Shown here piece after piece: positions 57,269 through 64,000 of a stretch of DNA of 64,000 bases. The translations under genes and the position numbers were made by a program. The stretch lies in contig OX336343.1 of the NCBI GenBank assembly GCA_946902875.1, positions 16,415,596-16,479,595 on the forward strand. Reading direction: 5' to 3'. Under the pieces are notes generated by a model. That model did not search any database. It saw only the letters and a list, made by a program, of their open reading frames with translations, and was not told the origin of the DNA. How positions within the stretch are numbered: the first letter of the stretch is position 1; the number at the start of each line of letters is the position of its first letter. This stretch comes from Nematopogon swammerdamellus (Eukaryota; Arthropoda; Insecta; Lepidoptera; Adelidae).

Positions 57269-57745
57269 AAGGTCTTTGAAAATTAGTTAATAGTACGCTA
57301 AGGGAGGATTCTGTATCATATAGGGAGTAAAACCTATATAAAATTTTTTGGACCTTGGGTTTTTTTTATGTAAAATATTTTTTTATGTATTTAAATAAAT
57401 AAATAGGTGGTTCATTTTATAGCCTAATCGATTGAGTTTCATAACAGTAACAAAAAAGTCTTCATTACCATTATGATGATTGATGAATGATTGATGATGT
57501 AACACGTGTAAGTTGGTAAAAAAAATCAAATTCTTTCTATTTCATACTAATAAAACTAAAATTGTGGTTTTTCACAATTTCTGAAAGAAAGAGATCTATG
57601 TGTTGGAAGACTTTTTTGTTCCTGGCATGAAAGTGAAAAGATTAAGATTTTTTTTTTACATTAAAAAAATAAATAAATAAATAAATCGATATTCTTCAAA
57701 AGTGATCTATTTCCGATACAGAACCCCCCTTAGCGCACTATTTCA
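57269..57745. mobile_element. TIR element, AAGGTCTTTCAAAATTAG family, copy 2
   Basis: The left end AAGGTCTTTGAAAATTAGTT matches copy 1 (12911-13409). The interior runs in the opposite orientation to copy 1 and the right end is truncated after TTAGCGCACTA. Confidence 0.7.
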
Positions 57746-58041
57746 GTTGCTTTCGCTAATTATCGGCGACAATGACAGCGTTCTATGTATAATGTTTGTT
57801 GTAACAGCAGACAAACATACAAACAGATAAAACAACAAACAGACAAACCGACAAAAATACCAAAATTCCAAAAATTACTTATCCTTAAGCCCCATAGTGA
57901 ATTGTTTTGCAAACATTTTAAATACACACAGTTTGCAGCGTTTTAATGTAGGTAGGTACTTATTAAAAAGGAAATAATAAGTACGGTACTTTTCTATGGA
58001 GTAAAATTATAAATTTTTACATTAATTCTATAATAAAAAAA

Positions 58042-58050
58042 TAAAAAAAG
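58042..58050 (-). terminator. Pol III terminator of tRNA-Lys
   Basis: On the minus strand a T7 run starts 5 nt after the tRNA 3' end, the standard RNA polymerase III stop. Confidence 0.85.
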
Positions 58051-58054
58051 AGAC

Positions 58055-58127
58055 CGCCCGAACAGGGACTTGAACCCTGGACCCTTGGATTAAAAGTCCA
58101 ATGCTCTACCGACTGAGCTATCCGGGC
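58055..58127 (-). tRNA. tRNA-Lys (anticodon UUU)
   Basis: A 73-nt intronless tRNA. Acceptor stem GCCCGGA / TTCGGGC (with a G-T pair), D arm with TAGCTCAGTCGGTAGAGC (A box), anticodon stem TTGGA/TCCAA around CTTTTAA with TTT at 58092-58094, T arm GGGTTCAAGTCCC (B box) and discriminator G. CCA is not encoded, as in eukaryotes. All arms pair well, so it is very likely functional. It decodes AAA/AAG codons. Confidence 0.97.
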
Positions 58128-60239
58128 ACATGTACTTCGCGCTGAATTATGTCCAGTGTAGCTCCGCGCGGCGTCCGCTCCTTCACACACACAGATTTCC
58201 TGTGTATGTGTTAGTAATGGACTAAGTTGAATGGAGACTTTCTTGAGAAGGTGCCAAGAACTTTATCAGTATGTTAGGGTAGGTTTATTTTAAAGATGAT
58301 AAGGTTATACATATTTTGTTATTTTAGTCTTAATGAGAATGATCAATTAGTTGTTATGGAGTATGGTTTCTTGAAAAAAATCCTTGATTGTACTTATATT
58401 GTAACTGACATCTGATTTATTTTCGCAATAGGTTTTTAAATTGGTGCAATTTAAGTTCATTATGCATCGATATCTATTCCATTATGTATGACTGTAGTTT
58501 AGAATCTACCCACTAATAGGGCGCTATTAAGTAAAAGTAGGCAAGCGTGACAGTCAGGTCCATAAGTAAACGTGACTGCGGATCTAGTACGATTGATATC
58601 ACGGTTCGTGACAGTTCGTGTCACGCATACTATTTATTAAGACCATCTGTTTCTACAAAATGTCAATTCTATCTGACTCATACTTAACTCGATTGGCCTT
58701 TGCTATGCGGTATTATGCCCCACGTTATATAACTGTAGAACTTTGTCGAACCTATTTCGACCCAAGTTTGAAGGTACGCGCTCCACGGAACGGGTGTTTC
58801 TACAGGTATTCGTCTGAACCTCGTGTGACAACCTTTTCGACACGACCTTAATTTTGTGGAGCGATACACATGCGGACGGGTTTTAAACCCTTCCACCTAG
58901 GCAGGGAATTGAAGGTTACAGTTTTAAGTGGAATCCGAATCACGGCCAGCCTCGCCCGTCAAAGTTCGACCAGGCCTTTTCTGCTGCCAGGCTTGGAAAG
59001 GTTTTTGAAATTAAATAAACCTACTTAAATCTGCATCTTTTAAGAATTGCCACTGCATAGGCTAGTAAGGTTAGTGATCGTCCAGTTTGGAGGTCAAATA
59101 TATTGGAAGTTCAAGGTTGCCCGGCGAGAGACTGTACTGGAAGCTACGCGGACGTGTCGTCGGGCAAGGCCACGTTCCCGTTTTCTCCAGACCTCTTTCA
59201 TTGAACGATGAGTGTATGAACCTATTATGGTATTATGTATTTTGCTCACGGCTCGGTACAGTAAATTGTAGGGCAATATGGCCCCACCTTCGGGGCCTAC
59301 TTTGTTCTTTGAGAGAGAATGGACTTGTGTGTATGGCATAGATGTTATTTTGCGGGATGGAATAAAGTAAGTACCTACTTAGATACCTATGCTATATTAT
59401 AAATAGGGCAATAGGGGAAAATCTAAGGTGTTCGCGGAGGATGGCTGTGTTGAGAAATGGAACCATTTGGACGAAATATAATTTAAATAATCATGCAGGA
59501 CAGACAGAACCAGTACTCCAGAACAGGATTTGAATGTCAAATGAATGACTAAAGTTGTGATGTTAACAATAGATAATTAGTTAGGTACCTACCTGAGAAT
59601 TTAGAACGTAGAAGCATAAAAGAAAATATAACGACAGAAATGCGCCAGGTATGTGAATCCATGTATGCACCGAAGCAATTAATTTTGAAATCTTGCACTA
59701 TTTCACACAACCTGATTAGCCGTTGACCTTGAATAGTTAGGTACGTTTTAACTTCGTTAAGCGTTTTAACAAATTAGCGACAATTAAAACGAGTCGGTTC
59801 CAAAGAATAATTAATGTTTAATTGACATTTTTAATTAGTGCACCTAATGCGAGTGATGGATGACTCTGCAAATGATATGGGGTTAGACTAGTACGATTCA
59901 TTAAATCCAATGACAATCGTGTCGTGTGTGTGGTCTCGTTCTTTATCTCGTGTTGTGAACTCGTGCGTGACTGAGTGACATCAACTGAAATCTTAAAAAT
60001 TTTCCCTACTCAAATCAAGACATCAGTTACCTATCTATAGTTGGTATCAAATACATATTGTAATTACGAGGGCTTATATCCATATTTGCGAATAAGTATA
60101 TAGGAAGTATAAGATAGGAGTATTTTGTAGCCTCTTCGGTAGCGTGTGTCCAACCATTGAACATTATTGGGATGTGCTCAATTCTCTGCTGGTTGACATA
60201 ACTGTTACCGAATTTACATTTGATACAGAGATTTTTATT
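58128..60239. other. Non-coding intergenic
   Basis: AT-rich, with a diverged SINE-like piece at about 58860-58960 (TTTTAAGTGGAATCCGAATC). Frames on both strands at 58618-58896 and 59087-59341 carry no domain. Confidence 0.5.
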
Positions 60240-60315
60240 ATCTTTGACTTTTATATATCTTTTATTATTAGCTATAAATATAGCTAATAATAAAAGATAT
60301 ATAAAAGTCAAAGAT
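60240..60315. repeat. Perfect AT-rich palindrome, 37-bp arms, 2-nt loop
   Basis: ATCTTTGACTTTTATATATC ... mirrored exactly to 60315. Every one of 37 positions pairs. No flanking duplication is evident. Confidence 0.95.
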
Positions 60316-62879
60316 TGTATTTTGTGTTTGTTTTACTTATTGTAGATTATGCTCTTTTTTACATTGACTACTGCTTTTTTAGGTTTAATAATTAACTTAA
60401 TTTTAAATTTCAATTGTGTTTTTTAAGTGCGACATTATTTGAAATTTGTATTATTTTCCTTGTCAATTACTGTATTTTGTTTTGTTGTTTATAATATTGT
60501 TATGTTTATGGGTGTTATCTATCACAATAAATAAATAAAATAAAAATAAAATAAATAACAATATTACAAATAATGAAACATTACCGATTTCCAATGTCGA
60601 ATTCCGATCGTACCTACACAAATATTAACCGCACAAGTTGCACAACACACACAGCGCATCTAAGATGTCTAGGAATGTCCGTAAATGACACCAGCAGCGC
60701 ACGATACCACAGATGACGATACGGCAAAATGGTCTAAAATTGCCGGTTTCCGTGGACGAGCGCTGCACTTGCTGTTCGTGGGCATATCGGACTGATCGCG
60801 TGGCACGTGCAACGTGCATGACACTTCCAATCCAATGCCAGTACCACGAATAGTACTGGGAGGAGCTGAGGTTCCTTTCACACTTCCGATATGTACGTGG
60901 AGAATAATGGGTGACAATCCTTGAATTATGATATGCACCAGTTCGGTAGGTAACTCGACGCTTGTCTAACAGTAACATTGTGGTATTTCCTGCCTGCCCC
61001 GATCATCAGAGCATTACTGGCTCAATGATGGACATCAGCGGACATAAGTGTCACACACGCATTGTGAAGAATCTGTTTTGGTGGGATATAATACAATAGA
61101 ACACTTTCGCGTAGCTGGAAGTGTATGATCTTCGTCAAGTTCGTCGTGACTCATCATCATGATTCATGATAGTTCCTTCACTAGAGCGGCGGACATTTAA
61201 TCCAATTCAATACTTTTCCTGAATATGAATTATTGATTTACGTAATTTAGAAACACTAATTGGTGTACGTACATTGAGTTGTGAAAACCAGTCTACTTGT
61301 TGCGAGGCCAGCACAATACAATACAATACAATTAGACCACTATAACTTTTGGTCAACATACATTTATACATAACGCCATGCCTGTTTTCCAGTGGGGTAG
61401 GCAGATACAACGGATCTCCACGTGCCACGATCCTGACATACGTCTGACGCGTCTTCCGCACTCATAATATCCTTCATCCATCTCTATACATGTTCGATGC
61501 TCGTCAGTTAGGGCACGAAGAATTCTGTGGTTAGGAGTACTTACTACGCATTTGACCCTATTTGGTCTGGGTGCCTTATTAGGGCGACCATTCCTGATTC
61601 TTCCACTTACATACATTCGCTTCGTAAACTTTCTAGTCCGCTATCATACATTCTTACAACCTGACCGGACCACCGAATCTTTTTATCGAATTCTACCTGT
61701 GCCCGCACGATAAAGGAATTGCTAGATTTTTTTCCGACTGCGTTCACTTCCGGCCGCACTGTTCGGCTCATAGGAAAAATGGCGCGATGCTACATAACCT
61801 ATAACCTGGCGGAGATATGTCGCATTAAATAGAACAAGACTGCAATGGAATAGGTTAAGCCGTTCTTGAGTTATATATAAGCGAATATGCACACAAACGG
61901 CAGATGTTGAATCGTATACTCATCCAATACATATGTAGGATTGTTGATTGTCTAGGCCAGGGTTTTTCAACCTTTCTTATTAACTGGCACACTTTTTAAT
62001 TTACGAAAACTTGAAGGCACACAACAGTTATGTTCGTACAGAAAGCATATGCTATTTAGAAAACTAAAAACTATAGTCGACTTCGTACGTAATGTACGCT
62101 GTATATGTACCTAGACCTACTAATTTATCTGTGAAACTCATTTTATCCGACGATGCCAAATGTTCTCATTACTGCGCGATGGGGACACCGTTGTCTGGTT
62201 TAGCCGATGATGGAGGCTCGGACCGAGACACAATGGGTCGTCCGGCATGGCGACATGCACATAGGAAGTGGTGGAGCGACGCGAGCGAGACGCGACGGAT
62301 GCACGGTGCCAATGCACAAAATCATGTACAATCGATATGACGTAAGAGGCGGATGCTTGTGATAGATCGCTCTAGTGGTTTTCCGTGTTGCTGCAATGGT
62401 TGAAGACTACATAATAGTACCTACTAGGCGTGGCAGTGTGTTTATTGTTGCATGAACAATAGCCGGTGATAATATAATTTCATGCGATTAAGGTTCTGTG
62501 TAATTTTTTTTAGTAATCCTATTAATTGAAGCAAAGTTTCCACGGCCGTGTCGCATACGTCAATATAACTTCGAGAACCATTTTATCAATTTAAATTTGG
62601 TTCACTGCAATGAGCTCACTGTAACACTGTGTCACTTCTGAAGATGGTTTTAGGCTATAAATCATACATAACGCTACGTCATCGGCGGCCTGAGCAGTGA
62701 CCAAAAAATTACGCCAAGCGAAGTCGAAGGCAAACCTAGTTACCTAATATGATCAATACTAATAATAAATCTGTAAGGGATGGTCATGGAGTAAGTTACT
62801 TTGTTTTATGTGATACTGCGTTTGTAGACTCTATGAATGATATTAAAATTATATTGACGATTTTTAGAAATCTTTTGTG
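60316..62879. other. Non-coding intergenic
   Basis: 61375-61690 reads like a dispersed lepidopteran repeat (CAGTGGGGTAGGCAGA, CACGTGCCACGATCCTG). At 61935-62340 there is a hAT-like or LINE-like phrase (CCAGGGTTTTTCAACCTTTC, GGCACACAAC) and a GC-richer open frame (62092-62340) with no domain. An ATACAATACAATACA microsatellite lies at 61315-61332. Confidence 0.45.
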
Positions 62880-62995
62880 TTTTTCGTCCAGTTCAGTGTA
62901 GCCGGCACGGCCGAAGGAAGGCACTGACGTGGCACCAAGTTCACCCGGTGTTATGAGTTATGAGCTGTAGCCAACCAACCGTGTCAGTTTCAGTC
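62880..62995 (-). repeat. SINE-like fragment
   Basis: Reverse-oriented piece of the GACACGGTTGGCTACATCACC family (TTCGTCCAGTTCAGTGTAGC, CGTGTCAGTTTC). Confidence 0.7.
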
Positions 62996-63684
62996 ATACA
63001 TACACACAGATAGGGAAGAGAAGAAGATACAGAGAAGAGATGTAAACTTTTGAACGCAACACGTTCCACCATTTCGCATGGATCCCAAGTATATCTGGAC
63101 ATCACTGTAATTAGCTGTAATCAGCTTGTAATTGGCGACGTCCTCTCCTTAGTCTTCAGATAACGTTGACTTCTTCAGTTTATGGAAATTGCACGTTGGA
63201 GTTTCAACGCATCACCGCACTCGCCCGCGTCATTTCCTAGTTCATCGTGAGACGAGGCTTTGTCTTGATATCTAAACCGACGCTATTTAATCGTCCTAAG
63301 TGAGGTCGATAATCTTACATTTGCATATAATTTGATTTGACTTAAATGACAGCGCGAGGGGTATCATTTTAAGTAAATATTGTTTCTGTTTTTTCTTCAA
63401 AATATAGTAATCTGCGACTTTGAAAATTATTTCAAACGATACACTAAACTTTGATTACTTGAAATGAGACTACGGTGTAGTTAGATGAAGTCAGGGTCCA
63501 CAGAAAACCTTTATAAACCGCAGCACCTGCCTGGCGAGGAGGGATGATCGGTATCATTGTGAACCTTTATAGCCGTTTGCACTACCTCCAGTCCGTCACC
63601 TCAGGTTAAGTCTAGTTAAAAAGTTATTTGACGGTTAAAGTGACATTTTGTAAGTTTCATCGTAATTTGTAAGTCCACGTAAAA
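62996..63684. other. Non-coding intergenic
   Basis: No reading frame or repeat family is recognised in this AT-rich stretch. Confidence 0.5.
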
Positions 63685-63895
63685 TTGTAGGTCCCTTCCC
63701 TTCCTACCTTACACCACCGCACTGAATGAAACTTGGTCGAATGTAAATAGTTTGTGTTTTCCGTTCAGTTCAGTGTAGCCGGCACGATCGAAGGGAAGCA
63801 CTGACATTGTACCTAGTTCACCCGGTTTTATGGGCTGACATCACGGATGTTGTAGGTGATGTAGCCAACCGTGTTAGTTTTCATAAAAAAAGACA
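63685..63895 (-). repeat. SINE-like repeat, last copy
   Basis: Runs from TGTAGGTCCCTTCCCTTCC to the GATGTAGCCAACCGTG end and an A-run, so it has the same orientation as 15588-15905. Confidence 0.8.
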
Positions 63896-64000
63896 TTACT
63901 CATGCATTTGACAGAAGTGAACAGCAGCTAAATTTTAGTGGATGATGGTGAAATAGGAAATAGGCCGCTAATAGCAAAACAAACAGGTCATGCTTCAAAC

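Overview
The window is eukaryotic and almost certainly from a moth or butterfly. It is AT-rich and gene-poor, with short exons separated by very long introns. Short inverted-repeat DNA elements, tRNA-derived SINEs, Jockey-like and RTE-like LINE fragments and GTAGGTA-rich sequence lie everywhere; several of these repeat types look familiar from Lepidoptera.

One host protein-coding gene can be assembled. It is a minus-strand SLC26 (SLC26A11-like) sulfate/anion transporter. Four exons are in phase with each other: 54934-55387 (start codon), 15316-15507, 2532-2798 and 1759-1979. The gene runs off the left edge. Intron 1 is 39.4 kb and intron 2 is 12.5 kb. A clean tRNA-Lys(UUU) gene lies about 2.7 kb upstream of the start codon, at 58055-58127.

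The introns hold most of the interest. Intron 2 (2799-15315) carries MITEs, a Jockey-like LINE tail (8550-9689), a broken MULE transposase (10006-10652), a FLYWCH zinc-finger segment (13700-13861) and a SINE that forms an inverted pair with another copy on the far side of exon 2. Intron 1 (15508-54933) carries four large insertions. (1) A 1.2 kb element between TTAA sites, 16524-17764. (2) A 3.4 kb element with perfect 36-bp terminal inverted repeats (19691-23124); inside, two arrays of a 10-bp satellite face each other. (3) A 12.1 kb near-perfect palindrome (26689-38798) flanked by the 6-bp duplication TCAGTA, with AG...CT ends. Each 5.37 kb arm carries a BIR (IAP-like) gene with an internal stop, a Pro/Ser/Tyr-rich ORF and a small TKYG/FLPKR-motif ORF with an early stop. 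It looks like an inverted-duplicated ('snapback') derivative of one end of a Polinton/Maverick or related linear DNA virus. (4) A nearly intact Ty3/gypsy LTR retrotransposon (43549-48430). The 11 nt just after its 5' LTR are the exact reverse complement of an 11-mer inside the LTR, next to the poly(A) signal. That is the layout expected for Tf1-type self-primed reverse transcription. Its Gag and Pol are joined by a textbook A AAA AAC -1 slippery site.

The rest is repeat-rich non-coding DNA with several striking hairpins (41836-42006, 49225-49591, 60240-60315). Family assignments rest on motifs read by eye; no database search was possible.
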